Below, in pieces: positions 42,400 through 51,818 of a stretch of 64,000 bases of DNA. The position numbers were made by a program, and so were the translations under genes. The stretch is from Lachnospiraceae bacterium (GTDB lineage: Bacteria > Bacillota > Clostridia > Lachnospirales > Lachnospiraceae): positions 5,516 to 69,515 of the forward strand of contig CAAGJU010000193.1 of assembly GCA_900770225.1 (NCBI GenBank). The letters are read 5' to 3'. The notes beneath the pieces were generated by a model. The model saw only the letters and a list, made by a program, of their open reading frames with translations. It made no database searches and had not been told where the DNA came from. Every line of letters begins with the position of its first letter. Positions within the stretch are counted from its first letter, which is position 1.

Positions 42400-43179
42400 A
42401 TGGAACAGGTCACGATGGAGCGGATGGCGGAGATCGTCCGCTCGGCAGAGGATATTTTTGAGGACAGGGACGACTCACAGAAGGTTCATACCAAAGGCCG
42501 CGCGGATTACGTGACAGACGTGGATCTCCATGTGCAGCAGTATCTGTCGAAAAAACTGGCGGAGTCCTTTCCCGGGGTTCAGTTCATGGGCGAGGAAAAG
42601 GATAACAGCGAGATCAATTTTCAGAAGAGCGTCTGGATCCTTGATCCGGTCGACGGCACGACGAATCTGATCCATGATATGCGTGCAAGTGCGATCTCCC
42701 TCGGATATGCTGAAGAGGGAAAAATAAAGGCGGGCGTGATTTTCTGTCCCTTTTCAAAAGAACTGTACATGGCGGAGCGCGGCAAAGGCGCGTTTCTGAA
42801 TGGCAGACCGATTCATGTCAGCCGTGCAGAATCGCTCGGAGAGAGCCTGATTTCGATCGGAACCGCACCTTATTACCATGAATACGCGGACTGGACATTC
42901 CGGGTGTCGAAAGAGATTTTTCTGCAGTGCCAGGACATCCGCCGGAGCGGTTCGGCGGCTATCGAGCTTGCTTATATAGCAGCGGGCAGACTGGACGGCA
43001 ACTTTGAGCGGATCCTGCAGCCGTGGGATTTTTCAGCAGGGATCTGCATCGTGGAAGAGGCCGGCGGCATCGTCACGGATCTGGAGGGCAGACTGGTGGA
43101 CTTTTCAAAGAAGAGCGGGATCTGCGCAAGCAACGGACGGATACATGACTCACTGCTCAGCTGCCTGCAGGGAGAGTGA
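42400..43179 (+). CDS. Inositol monophosphatase family protein
   Basis: A 259-residue Mg2+-dependent, lithium-sensitive-fold phosphatase: 'FMGEEKDN' (metal Glu), 'VWILDPVDGTTNLIH' (motif A, D-x-D-G-T) and 'QPWDFSAGICIVEEAGGIVTDLEG' (motif B, WDxxxG) are all intact. Substrates in bacteria include inositol-1-phosphate, fructose-1,6-bisphosphate, PAP and NADP; none can be selected here. GGAG lies 6 bases from ATG 42400. The next gene starts 200 bases on, after short repeats. Confidence 0.92.
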   Translation: MEQVTMERMAEIVRSAEDIFEDRDDSQKVHTKGRADYVTDVDLHVQQYLSKKLAESFPGVQFMGEEKDNSEINFQKSVWILDPVDGTTNLIHDMRASAISLGYAEEGKIKAGVIFCPFSKELYMAERGKGAFLNGRPIHVSRAESLGESLISIGTAPYYHEYADWTFRVSKEIFLQCQDIRRSGSAAIELAYIAAGRLDGNFERILQPWDFSAGICIVEEAGGIVTDLEGRLVDFSKKSGICASNGRIHDSLLSCLQGE

Positions 43180-43379
43180 AGCCGACCGCATACAGATCGA
43201 CATGGAGAAACCGTGCTGTGTAGTTTCTGTAATAGCTGTGTGGTTTCTGTAATAAGCACATCAGAGACAGGATGGAAAAAATACAGTGATGCAGCCTGTA
43301 AAATAAACGAAGCTGCCATAGACAGGACGGCAGCGAAAAACAAAGTGAAGCGGATGGAAATCAGGAGGAACGGCGGACA

Positions 43380-44306
43380 ATGGAATTCCGACCTTGTATC
43401 GATATACATAACGGCAAAGTGAAGCAGATCGTCGGCGGAACGCTGCGCGATGAGGGCGACCGTGCTGCGGAGAATTTCGTCTCAGAGCAGGATGCGCCTT
43501 TTTATGCGGACATGTACCGGCGCTACGGCCTGCGCAACGGCCATGTGATTTTGCTGAACAGCCATGACTCGGATTACTATGAGGCGACAAAAAAGCAGGC
43601 GGAAGCTGCGCTCAGGGAATGGCCCGGCGGACTGCAGGTGGGCGGCGGTATCACACCCGACAATGCTGAGAAATTTCTCGATGCGGGAGCAAGCCACGTC
43701 ATCGTCACATCGTATGTATTCCGCGACGGGCATATCGACCGGCAGCGGCTGGACCGGATGGTGGCTGCCGCGGGGAAAGAGCATCTCGTTCTGGATCTGT
43801 CCTGCAGAAAAAAGAATGACCACTATTATATTGTGACCGACCGCTGGCAGAAATTCACCGACACCGAGGTAACAGTCGAGGCGCTCACAGAACTCTCGTC
43901 ATACTGCGATGAATTCCTGATCCACGCCGCCGATGTCGAGGGAAAAGCGCACGGCGTAGAGCGTGGTCTGATACCGATCCTCGCCGAAGGCGCACGCCGG
44001 GCAGCTGAGGAGGCGATTGGAAAGAAAAGTGATTCTAATACAGATATTACGGCCATTCCTGACGGGACAAAGAACAACACTGCAGATGGTTTGGCCGGGA
44101 TGAAAAACGGCAATTCTGCGGAAGAATTGTCCGGCGAGATGGAAAGCTTCCCTGTGACATATGCCGGCGGTATCGGAAGTTTCGCAGATCTCGAGTGGAT
44201 CCGTGAGACGGGGCAGCGCAGAATCAACGTTACCATTGGCTCAGCCCTTGACATCTTCGGCGGCAGCATGAAATTCGAGAACGTCCTGGATTTCATTCGC
44301 AGATGA
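43380..44306 (+). CDS. hisA: Eukaryotic-type HisA (ProFAR isomerase) with inserted linker
   Basis: A 308-residue TIM barrel. 'FRPCIDIHNGKVKQIVGGTLRDEG', 'FVSEQDAPFYADMYRRYGL', 'GGLQVGGGITPDNAEKFLDAGASHVIVTSYVF', 'LVLDLSCRKKNDHYYIVTDRWQKFTD' and 'EFLIHAADVEGKAHGVERGLI' follow yeast His6 closely. Bacterial HisA instead opens with IPAIDL-type motifs. The end 'VTYAGGIGSFADLE...VTIGSALDIFGG' has the second catalytic Asp/Thr region. It isomerises ProFAR to PRFAR in histidine synthesis. A hydrophilic segment of ~45 residues (nucleotides ~44013-44150) is inserted before the last two strands. No other his gene is adjacent. Confidence 0.88.
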   Translation: MEFRPCIDIHNGKVKQIVGGTLRDEGDRAAENFVSEQDAPFYADMYRRYGLRNGHVILLNSHDSDYYEATKKQAEAALREWPGGLQVGGGITPDNAEKFLDAGASHVIVTSYVFRDGHIDRQRLDRMVAAAGKEHLVLDLSCRKKNDHYYIVTDRWQKFTDTEVTVEALTELSSYCDEFLIHAADVEGKAHGVERGLIPILAEGARRAAEEAIGKKSDSNTDITAIPDGTKNNTADGLAGMKNGNSAEELSGEMESFPVTYAGGIGSFADLEWIRETGQRRINVTIGSALDIFGGSMKFENVLDFIRR

Positions 44307-44408
44307 GGTGCTGAGAGAAAACAGGGCCGCAAATAGGCGCGTGCGAACGAACAGAAAAACGTACAGTGAGCCGGTCGCTGTGGCAGCCGTCATCCTGTTT
44401 TGTGATAT

Positions 44409-46232
44409 TTATTCCGGATATTTGGCCGGAATCCGGATCTCCACCTCCGTCCCTTCGCCCACGGTGCTCCTGTAGGTAAGTCCATAACGCTCCCCGTACA
44501 GAATCTGCAGTCTCCGGTGCGTATTGTAAACAGCGATCTGATTCCCCTTTCCGGTACTCACATTTTTCTTCGTCAGAATAGAAGCCAGAATGTCCTCCGG
44601 AATGCCGACGCCGTCATCGGTGACAAGCAGTACCACATCCTGATCCTCCAGCCAGCCGGTGATCACGATGGTGCCGCGGTGCGTTCCTTTTTCCAGAATG
44701 CCGTGCAGGATCGCGTTTTCCACGATCGGCTGCAGTGTAAGCCGCGGAATCTGGTATTCCGTCAGTTCATCCGGCACATCCACGACAAAGTCGATGCCAT
44801 TTTCAAAGCGCATGTTCTGCAGCTGCGCATAGATCGTGACCTGTTCCAGTTCCTCGGCGATCGAGCTTATCGTTTTTTTGCGGCTGAGCGTCAGTTTGTA
44901 GAAGCGTGACAGAGACTGGATCGCCTGGTTCGTTTCCTTAATTCTTCCCTGCTGCGCCATCCAGTTGATCATTTCCATCGTATTATAGAGAAAATGCGGG
45001 TTGATCTGCGCCTGCAGCGATTTGAACTCAGCCTGCCGGAGCTCCTCCGACTGCTTTTTCTGCTGGTCCATCAGGTTGTTGATCTGCCGGGCCATATAGT
45101 TGTAGGAATCGGTCAGATCACCGATCTCATCTGTCTCCTCGGGAGAAGGCATGGGCACAGGCGGACCGTTTCTGACGCTGCTCATCTGTGCGCTGACGGC
45201 TGAAATCCGACTGGTCAGGGAGCGGGCCATCAGCCATGCGATCAGGACACTGATGGCTCCGGCCAGCAGCCAGACGCAGATAATGCCGAAGATGACCTGA
45301 TTGGCCTTCTGCCTGAGCGGGCGGGAAGGCGTTACTGTCACGAGAAACCAGTCGGCAGTTGTCAGGTAATAATAGCTGACATATACGTCTTCACCGAGAA
45401 CCTTTTTAGCGATAAAACCGTTGGAACTCATCAGGCTGGACCGGATCTTGTCATAATCCATGTAATAAATGCCGGAGAGAGCGGAGTCCGTAGACGTGAT
45501 CATCGCGTCACGTTCGTTGGTGATATAGGAGACGCTTCCATCAAAGTCGAGCTGAGAGATCAGTGTATTCTGCAGCGCTGTGGAGAGGAAATAGCAGGCA
45601 AGGTATCCCTTGACCGATGTCTGGTCCGCTGTCCGGATATAGATCGGACGGATGTAGGCGCAGTCTCCCAGTGATTTTTCCTCGCTTGGGGTCAGGTACA
45701 TGGGCGGGCAGTACAGCGATGCCGGATGGCTTCCGGAAAAAATACCGAACCAGTACGCCGCGTGGATGCTGTAGGCCGATGAAAAAACAGACGTATCCGG
45801 ATCCATATCTTCAAAACACGGATCATCCTTTGGCAGATCGATGTAGATGCGGACAGCGGAAACACCGGTGCCCTTCATCTGCTCCTTGATATCAGCGAGA
45901 AAGGCCGTGGCCGCATCGGAATGAAGAAGATCCTCCAGGGGTTCCTGCAGCGTTTCATCAAACAGCGTCTGGCTGAACGACATGTCCCGTACAGTATCTG
46001 AAAAATCTGTCACGCTGTCGATATCTTTCTGAATGACAGGTGCCGTCTGCGCGGCCGCCTGCTGTTCCTCGCGGAGTGTGTCGGACGCGACCATCCGGTA
46101 CATGCGTCCGGAAATGAAGATGGCGAGAAAGATCATCGGGGTCGCGGCAGCGATCAGGATGATGATGAAGAGCTTGTCGCGGATCTTCAGGTTGCCGTAT
46201 GCTTTTTTAATTGAACTTATTGGTGTCTGCAT
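44409..46232 (-). CDS. YesM-type membrane sensor histidine kinase
   Basis: A 607-residue kinase with TM helices at ~22-42 and ~300-325 bracketing a ~260-residue extracellular sensor of dCache type, then a HAMP linker, a coiled coil, and the His_kinase domain 'FKSLQAQINPHFLYNTMEMINWMAQQG' (phospho-His in NPHFLYN). HATPase motifs are 'PIVENAILHGI' and 'VTDDGVGIP'. It phosphorylates the response regulator encoded upstream at 46356. Likely signal: extracellular sugar, given the transporter genes next door. The start ATG 46232 has no clear ribosome site. Confidence 0.92.
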   Translation of the reverse strand: MQTPISSIKKAYGNLKIRDKLFIIILIAAATPMIFLAIFISGRMYRMVASDTLREEQQAAAQTAPVIQKDIDSVTDFSDTVRDMSFSQTLFDETLQEPLEDLLHSDAATAFLADIKEQMKGTGVSAVRIYIDLPKDDPCFEDMDPDTSVFSSAYSIHAAYWFGIFSGSHPASLYCPPMYLTPSEEKSLGDCAYIRPIYIRTADQTSVKGYLACYFLSTALQNTLISQLDFDGSVSYITNERDAMITSTDSALSGIYYMDYDKIRSSLMSSNGFIAKKVLGEDVYVSYYYLTTADWFLVTVTPSRPLRQKANQVIFGIICVWLLAGAISVLIAWLMARSLTSRISAVSAQMSSVRNGPPVPMPSPEETDEIGDLTDSYNYMARQINNLMDQQKKQSEELRQAEFKSLQAQINPHFLYNTMEMINWMAQQGRIKETNQAIQSLSRFYKLTLSRKKTISSIAEELEQVTIYAQLQNMRFENGIDFVVDVPDELTEYQIPRLTLQPIVENAILHGILEKGTHRGTIVITGWLEDQDVVLLVTDDGVGIPEDILASILTKKNVSTGKGNQIAVYNTHRRLQILYGERYGLTYRSTVGEGTEVEIRIPAKYPE

Positions 46233-46249
46233 CGCTATTTTCGGGAGAT

Positions 46250-46375
46250 CCGGATTCTGCTTTCGTGGATCTGGATAGTCAGGTTCTGTTTTTCGTATCA
46301 GGGAAGTCAGGTTCTGTTTTTTCGTATCAGGGAAGTCGGGTTCTGTTTTCTCGTATCAGGAGAGCCGGGTTCTGT
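46250..46375 (-). repeat. Tandem ~30-bp units continuing the 3' end of the regulator gene
   Basis: On the minus strand the block AACAGAACC(C/T)G(A/G)CT then (T)CCCTGATACGA occurs about four times (46283-46375). The first copy encodes the regulator's last residues ('NRTRLS' plus stop). The following copies form the spacer up to the kinase start. Confidence 0.82.
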
Positions 46376-47996
46376 TCTCGCGGTAATCGGAGGGAGAGAA
46401 GCCGGTATATTTTTTAAAAGCTTTGCCGAAGTAATTGCTGTCGTTGTAGCCGACGCGGGCGGCCACTTCCGAGATGTTATTCCGCGGATCGGACAGCAGC
46501 TCCTTCGCGCGTTCCATGCGGAACTCCGTTAGGTACTGGTTAAGCGTCTGGCCGGTCTCGGATTTGAAAACCGTGCAGGCGTAGGAGGCCGACAGACGCG
46601 CGTATTCCGCAATCTCCTTCGTCGAAAGCAGCGGGTCATCGTAATGGGAGCCGATATAGCTCCGGATCAGGTAGACCGAGGAATTTTCGGGTACATAATT
46701 TTCCACGTCATCCAGATAACGGTTCACATAGGCGGTGAGCAGCTGGTGCAGCTCGGGAAAAGTAAAGCAGCTGCGGAAATTTTCCAGAATGTCTCCGCCG
46801 TCGGAGACGTGGTCCTGAAGCTGTTTCTTCCTGCGCAGATCTTCGATAAAAGCCGCAATCCGGTAATAAAACGTCTGCACCGAGCGCTCCATCAGATCTT
46901 CATTCAGGAAAAGCGTGTCATACAGGCTGTCACAGGATGCCTTTGCCGCCTGACGGTCCGCATTCCGGAGGGCGTCCTCCAGGGCTTCCGCTTCATGCTG
47001 GATTTTTTCCTCACCACCGGATACATGACTGCCGTCATCAGGTATACCGCTGATCAGGACAGTACCGGCCTCGCGGAAAAAGCAATGCTGCAGCAGGACA
47101 ACGGCGCTGCTGTAGGAAGCATAGAGCTTCTGGATGCCGGAGACGATGGACCCGGCCGCGATGAAATACGGATAATCTTCCGGGACCAGCTGGCTTAGGG
47201 CATCAGCGGCCGAACGAATGGTGGTCGTGCTGAAATCATCCTTCCGGAATACGTGAAAGACAAACAGATTCGGACGTTTTTCCGTGCTGATCACGTGCAT
47301 ATGCGCGGGACGGATACGGTCATGCAGAAGCTGAGTCGTTTTCTGGAGAAAATCCGGCGGCAGTTCCTTTCGCTCATCACATTGCAGAAGCATGGTAAAG
47401 GCCGCGTGAAACAGATCGGCAGAACCGTATTTTCTGCAGTAGTTCTGGCTCAGCTCCGTGACGGACTCCTTAATCGAGCGATAGGGAACCGTAAGGCAGG
47501 CGGCCAGGTGCGCCGCCTGAACCGAATCCGAGAGCGTCTCCGCGCTCCGGCTGCGCCGGATCGAGTCGCTGCGCTCCACTGCCTCAAGCACCGTCCTGCG
47601 AACCTCGTCCAGATTCAGGGGCTTTTCCACATAGCTTACCGCCTGCAGACGGATGGCAGCCTTCAGATACTCCTTGTCCGAGTAGCCGCTCATAAAAATA
47701 AACACGGTATCCGGGGCCGCAGCGTGAATGCGGTTCATCATCTCGATACCGTCCATGCGCGGCATACGCACATCGGACAGCACAATATCCGGATGATGCG
47801 CCGAAGCCATGCGCAGTCCGTCTGTGCCGTCGACCGCCGTGTATACCTGGTCAATACCCAGATCCATCCAGTCAATCGTATTCATAAGACCTGTACGCGT
47901 CAGGTTTTCATCATCAACAATCAGAAGTTTGATACCGATACCTCTTTCATTACATGTCCGGCGGAGATGCCGCCTGTTTCTACTTAATGAATACAC
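46356..47996 (-). CDS. YesN-type response regulator with AraC DNA-binding domain
   Basis: A 546-residue regulator. The receiver domain (~residues 22-140) has 'LLIVDDENLTRTGL', phospho-Asp in 'DIVLSDVRMPRMDGIEMM', 'FMSGYSD' and 'YVEKPLN' (conserved Lys). A central helical region leads to the C-terminal AraC pair of HTH motifs ('STKEIAEYARLSASYACTVFKSETGQTLNQYLTEFRMERAKELL', 'ISEVAARVGYNDSNYFGKAFKKYTGFSPSDYR'). The start is taken as GTG 47996 after GAAAGGG, giving a ~20-residue basic leader. No ATG exists in frame nearer the receiver domain, so the exact start is uncertain. It probably controls the divergent transporter operon at 48179. Confidence 0.9.
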   Translation of the reverse strand: MYSLSRNRRHLRRTCNERGIGIKLLIVDDENLTRTGLMNTIDWMDLGIDQVYTAVDGTDGLRMASAHHPDIVLSDVRMPRMDGIEMMNRIHAAAPDTVFIFMSGYSDKEYLKAAIRLQAVSYVEKPLNLDEVRRTVLEAVERSDSIRRSRSAETLSDSVQAAHLAACLTVPYRSIKESVTELSQNYCRKYGSADLFHAAFTMLLQCDERKELPPDFLQKTTQLLHDRIRPAHMHVISTEKRPNLFVFHVFRKDDFSTTTIRSAADALSQLVPEDYPYFIAAGSIVSGIQKLYASYSSAVVLLQHCFFREAGTVLISGIPDDGSHVSGGEEKIQHEAEALEDALRNADRQAAKASCDSLYDTLFLNEDLMERSVQTFYYRIAAFIEDLRRKKQLQDHVSDGGDILENFRSCFTFPELHQLLTAYVNRYLDDVENYVPENSSVYLIRSYIGSHYDDPLLSTKEIAEYARLSASYACTVFKSETGQTLNQYLTEFRMERAKELLSDPRNNISEVAARVGYNDSNYFGKAFKKYTGFSPSDYRENRTRLS

Positions 47997-48080
47997 ATAC
48001 TATACGACCCTTTCGTCGTAATTTCCAGTTCGAGCGGCATTAAATGCGTCATTGGCGACGAGAGGCCCGCCTTTAGCACT

Positions 48081-48101
48081 TTCGAAAAATTTACCCTTTA
48101 T
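48081..48101 (+). promoter_or_regulatory. Possible regulator site and promoter of the 48179 operon
   Basis: TTCGAAAAATTTACCCTTT at 48081-48099 closely matches TCGAAGAATTTTACCATTT at 51849-51867, before the binding-protein gene, with one indel. Both lie ~80-120 bases before the start codon and are followed by a -10-like hexamer (TATACT 48141-48146 here, TAGAAT 51888-51893 there). A shared site for the YesN-type regulator is a reasonable inference. Confidence 0.5.
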
Positions 48102-48178
48102 AGAAAAAAATTCCTCTTAAAACGCCTCTTTCCCCGATGCTATACTTTTCGCATATGGAAAGGAAGGAGGAATTGAGT

Positions 48179-49750
48179 ATGTCAGAAGAGACTGTAAAAA
48201 CGACATCTGCCGGTACGGCATCTTCCGCAGATGAAGATCTTATTCTGGAACTCAAAGGCATCACAAAGATATTCCCCGGTGTTAAGGCGCTGGACAACGT
48301 GCATTTCCAGCTTCGCAGGGGAGAGATCCACGCGCTGATGGGCGAAAACGGCGCTGGAAAATCCACATTTATCAAGGTTATCACCGGTGTCCATGCGGCC
48401 GAGGAAGGCCACATGTATCTCAACGGTCAGGAGGTTCACTTCAAGGGACCGAAGGATGCACTGGAGGCAGGTATTGCCGCCGTTTATCAGCATCCCACGA
48501 TTTACCCGACCCTGTCCGTAACCGAGAACATCTTCATGGGACATGAATTCATCAGCCACGGTCTGATCCAGTGGAGCACGATGAATAAGGAAGCACAGAA
48601 GCTCCTGGATCGTCTGGACGCTGATTTCAAGCCGACCGCTGAGATGGGGGCGCTTTCTGTTGCCCAGCAGCAGATGGTCGAGATCGCAAAGGCACTTTCT
48701 ACCAATGCGAAGATCATCATTCTCGATGAGCCGACAGCAGCACTGACAGCCAACGAGTCCGAGAAACTCTACCGCATCGTAGAGCAGCTCAGAGATTCCG
48801 GCGTTTCGATTATTTTTATCTCCCACCGTATGGAGGATATGTATCGTCTGGCCAGCCGTGTAACGGTTCTCCGTGACTCGAAGTACATCGGCACCTATGA
48901 TGTAGACAAGATCACGAATGCTGATCTGATCAAGGCCATGGTAGGTCGTGAGATCAAGGATATGTATCCGAAGCCAAAGGTAGAGATCGGTGAGGAGGCA
49001 TTCCGTATCGAGGGCATCAGCCGTCTCGGCTACTGCAAGGACGTGTCCCTCAACGTACACAAGGGCGAGATCGTCGGTCTGACCGGTCTGGTAGGTGCAG
49101 GCCGTACTGAGACAATGGAAGCTGTCTGCGGTATTGCAAAGGCAAGCGCCGGCAAGATCTTCGTAGACGGCAAGGAAGTTCATATCAAGAACCCGACGGA
49201 TTCCATGAAGGCCGGCATTGTGCTTCTGCCTGAGGACCGTACAAAACAGGGTCTGATCATGGACTGGGGTCTGGGAGACAACGTTACGCTTCCGATCCAG
49301 GATGAGATTGCCAAGGGACCGTTCAAGGTTAAAAATATCCAGCAGGAGCGTGAGATCTCCAAGCATTACCTTGAGGAAGTAGATACCAAGGCACTGACGA
49401 TCTATGATCTGGGCTCCAGCCTTTCCGGCGGCAACCAGCAGAAGGTTGTAGTTGCCAAGGCTCTGGCACAGAAGAACATGAAGGTTCTGATCATGGACGA
49501 GCCGACCAAGGGTGTCGATGTCGGAGCCAAGGCTGAGATCTACTCGATCATGGGAGACCTGGCAAAGCAGGGTTACGCGATCCTGATGATCTCCTCCGAG
49601 ATGCCGGAGATCCTCGGCATGTCCGACAGAATCTATACGATGTGCAAGGGCAGGATCACAGGATGTCTGGATATCTCCGAAGCTACACAGGAGAGACTGC
49701 TTGAACTGTCGATGGAGCACGGTAATGAAGAAAAGGAGGCGGCTCAGTAA
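48179..49750 (+). CDS. Sugar ABC transporter ATPase (two ABC domains, rhamnose/galactose class)
   Basis: A 523-residue ATPase. Domain 1: Walker A 'GENGAGKST', signature 'LSVAQQQMVEIAKAL', Walker B 'IIILDEPTAALT'. Domain 2: 'GLVGAGRTE', signature 'LSGGNQQKVVVAKAL', 'VLIMDEPTKGVDVGAK'; both Walker B glutamates are present, unlike in the ATPase at 21106. It heads a run ATPase-permease-permease-binding protein, the arrangement of RhaT/RhaP/RhaQ/RhaS- and YtfR-type importers. AGGAGG before ATG 48179 decides the start; the frame is open from 48137. Its stop overlaps the next ATG by one base. Confidence 0.92.
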   Translation: MSEETVKTTSAGTASSADEDLILELKGITKIFPGVKALDNVHFQLRRGEIHALMGENGAGKSTFIKVITGVHAAEEGHMYLNGQEVHFKGPKDALEAGIAAVYQHPTIYPTLSVTENIFMGHEFISHGLIQWSTMNKEAQKLLDRLDADFKPTAEMGALSVAQQQMVEIAKALSTNAKIIILDEPTAALTANESEKLYRIVEQLRDSGVSIIFISHRMEDMYRLASRVTVLRDSKYIGTYDVDKITNADLIKAMVGREIKDMYPKPKVEIGEEAFRIEGISRLGYCKDVSLNVHKGEIVGLTGLVGAGRTETMEAVCGIAKASAGKIFVDGKEVHIKNPTDSMKAGIVLLPEDRTKQGLIMDWGLGDNVTLPIQDEIAKGPFKVKNIQQEREISKHYLEEVDTKALTIYDLGSSLSGGNQQKVVVAKALAQKNMKVLIMDEPTKGVDVGAKAEIYSIMGDLAKQGYAILMISSEMPEILGMSDRIYTMCKGRITGCLDISEATQERLLELSMEHGNEEKEAAQ

Positions 49751-50748
49751 TGGAAGAGAAGACATCCGTATGGAAGCGGTTGAGAAGCTCTCGTGAAGTC
49801 AGCCTTGTTCTGATTCTCGTGATCATGCTCATCGCGGTTGAATGCATTCAGTATTTCGGAGGAAACGGACATTTCCTTTCTCCGACCAATATCGGACAGA
49901 TTTTCAGAAATAACGCACTGACCATGCTGATGGCACTTGGTATGCTCTGCGTACTGCTGACAGCAGGTATCGATATCTCGATCGCTTCGACGCTCGGTTT
50001 CTGCGGCATGGTTGTAGGTATGCTCCAGAAGAATCATATCTGCCAGAACACGCTGCTGCTGTTCCTGCTCGCTGCGGCGATCGGCCTTGGCTGCGGACTT
50101 CTGAATGGTCTGATCATTGCCAAATGCCACATCGCTCCGATCATCGTATCGATGGGCTTCATGTACATCTGGCGTGGACTTGCTTACGTCGTATCCGGTA
50201 ACCAGTGGGCTTCCGGTGCAGATGTTGCACACTTTGCCGAGTTCGGTAAGGACGGATCTGTCGGACCTTACATCGTTCTGATCGTTGCCTATGTGGCGTT
50301 CTTCATCATCATGAAGTGGACGCGCTTCGGCCGCAGGATCTACGCAGTAGGTTCCAACTCGGAGGCAGCTTCGGTTTCCGGTATCAATGTAGACCGCGTA
50401 CTGATCTCTGTTTACATGATCATGGGTCTCCTGGCAGGCCTTTCCGGCGCGCTTTCCGTATCGATCTATGCATCCGCTCAGCCGAACATGCAGTACGGCA
50501 AGGAAATGGATGTCATCGCTGCCTGCGTCATCGGCGGTGTTTCGATGAACGGCGGCCGCGGATCTGTTGTCGGAACTTTCCTTGGCGCTCTGTTCTATGC
50601 TGTACTGGCAAAGGCACTTCCGCTTGTCGGCCTCGACTCGATCTGGCAGAACCTGATCAAGGGCGTTGTCGTACTTGCTGTTGTACTTCTCAATACACTG
50701 ACACAGCGTGCTATGGACAGATCTAATCTGGAAAGGAGGGAGATGTAA
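49750..50748 (+). CDS. Sugar ABC transporter permease, first of two
   Basis: A 332-residue CUT2 permease with ~9-10 helices: 'NALTMLMALGMLCVLLTAGIDISIASTLGF', 'WTRFGRRIYAVGSNSEAASVSGINVDR' (ATPase-contact loop) and 'MDVIAACVIGGVSMNGGRGSVVGTFLG'. Start ATG 49750 shares its A with the TAA of the ATPase gene, implying translational coupling. With the next permease it forms a heterodimeric channel, as in rhamnose importers. Confidence 0.92.
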   Translation: MEEKTSVWKRLRSSREVSLVLILVIMLIAVECIQYFGGNGHFLSPTNIGQIFRNNALTMLMALGMLCVLLTAGIDISIASTLGFCGMVVGMLQKNHICQNTLLLFLLAAAIGLGCGLLNGLIIAKCHIAPIIVSMGFMYIWRGLAYVVSGNQWASGADVAHFAEFGKDGSVGPYIVLIVAYVAFFIIMKWTRFGRRIYAVGSNSEAASVSGINVDRVLISVYMIMGLLAGLSGALSVSIYASAQPNMQYGKEMDVIAACVIGGVSMNGGRGSVVGTFLGALFYAVLAKALPLVGLDSIWQNLIKGVVVLAVVLLNTLTQRAMDRSNLERREM

Positions 50749-50750
50749 TC

Positions 50751-51758
50751 ATGGCAGGAAAATCAGGAAGAACCATAGACATCACCCCGAGAAAAGGTAA
50801 AATTTTCCGGTGGGAGACGGGTCTGATCTTCATCTTTATCGCCGTCATTATTTTTGGTAATATCGTATCTCCTTCTTTCAATATTAAAAGCGTGTTCATG
50901 AACATGCCGAAGTACCTGGCTGAGATGTTCATGATGTTTGCGATGGGATATATCCTGATCATCGCTGAGATCGATATCTCCGTTGGATCGATCGTCTGCC
51001 TGGCGGCAACCATGACCTGCTTCGCAAACAATGCCGGTCTTCCGATGGCTGCACAGGTGATCATCTGCCTCGGCGTCGGCACCCTCTGCGGCGTTCTGAA
51101 CGGCGAAATCCTGACACATTTCCAGGAGCTGCCGTCGATGATCGTAACGCTCGGTACACAGATTATCTTCCGTGGTATCGCTGAGGTTTCCATGGGAAGC
51201 GGCGGATCGATCTCTCTGTCGGATACAAAGGGATTTGCAGCACTTGGCGGTTCCATCGGTATCGTACCGATTGCCTTCATTCTGATCATCATTGCGGCTG
51301 TATGCTTCATCTTCATCCTTTCGAAGACGACGACCGGAAGAAAAATGTATGCGATCGGTTCCAACCATACGACTGCACTCTATTCCGGTATCAAGGTACA
51401 GAAGATCCGCAGAAACTGCTACATCCTGATCGGTGCTATGGCCGGTGTCTGCGCCATGTTCATGCTGGCTACCTCCTTCGGTGCCAACACGACGACAGGC
51501 CAGGGCTTTGAGATGGATGTCATCTCGATGTGCGTATTCGGCGGCATTGCCACGACAGGCGGCAAGGGCAACCTGATCGGCGCATCGATCGCAGGCTTTA
51601 CGATCGTTCTGCTGAAGATCGTTCTGTCCCTTCTGAATATCTCCGGACAGACCATCCTCGTTATCATCGGTATCCTGCTGATCGTATCTGTCATGATCCC
51701 GAGCATCAACGAGCAGATCACCAACAAGAAGAAAAAAGCTGCTCTGGCAAAAGCATAA
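50751..51758 (+). CDS. Sugar ABC transporter permease, second of two
   Basis: A 335-residue paralogue of the preceding permease: 'MFMMFAMGYILIIAEIDISVGSIVCLA', 'TTGRKMYAIGSNHTTALYSGIKVQKI' and 'MDVISMCVFGGIATTGGKGNLIGASI'. It ends in a Lys-rich cytoplasmic tail. The ATG lies two bases after the previous stop, with AAGGAGG inside that gene. A perfect hairpin (51784-51818) follows, separating membrane parts from the more strongly needed binding protein. Confidence 0.92.
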   Translation: MAGKSGRTIDITPRKGKIFRWETGLIFIFIAVIIFGNIVSPSFNIKSVFMNMPKYLAEMFMMFAMGYILIIAEIDISVGSIVCLAATMTCFANNAGLPMAAQVIICLGVGTLCGVLNGEILTHFQELPSMIVTLGTQIIFRGIAEVSMGSGGSISLSDTKGFAALGGSIGIVPIAFILIIIAAVCFIFILSKTTTGRKMYAIGSNHTTALYSGIKVQKIRRNCYILIGAMAGVCAMFMLATSFGANTTTGQGFEMDVISMCVFGGIATTGGKGNLIGASIAGFTIVLLKIVLSLLNISGQTILVIIGILLIVSVMIPSINEQITNKKKKAALAKA

Positions 51759-51783
51759 AATGGCAGGTGCTACCTGCTGTCAG

Positions 51784-51818
51784 AACGCCATGTGGACACA
51801 GTATGTTCACATGGCGTT
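51784..51818 (+). terminator. Stem-loop between the permease and binding-protein genes
   Basis: AACGCCATGTG (51784-51794) pairs perfectly with CACATGGCGTT (51808-51818), and the tail is CAAATTTTG. It is a terminator or mRNA-stabilising element, with a separate promoter likely before 51972. Confidence 0.68.

Noticed and set aside
48182..49765. 527-codon minus-strand frame opposite the ABC ATPase gene
   Set aside because: Leu/Arg/His-rich shadow of a clearly conserved ATPase.
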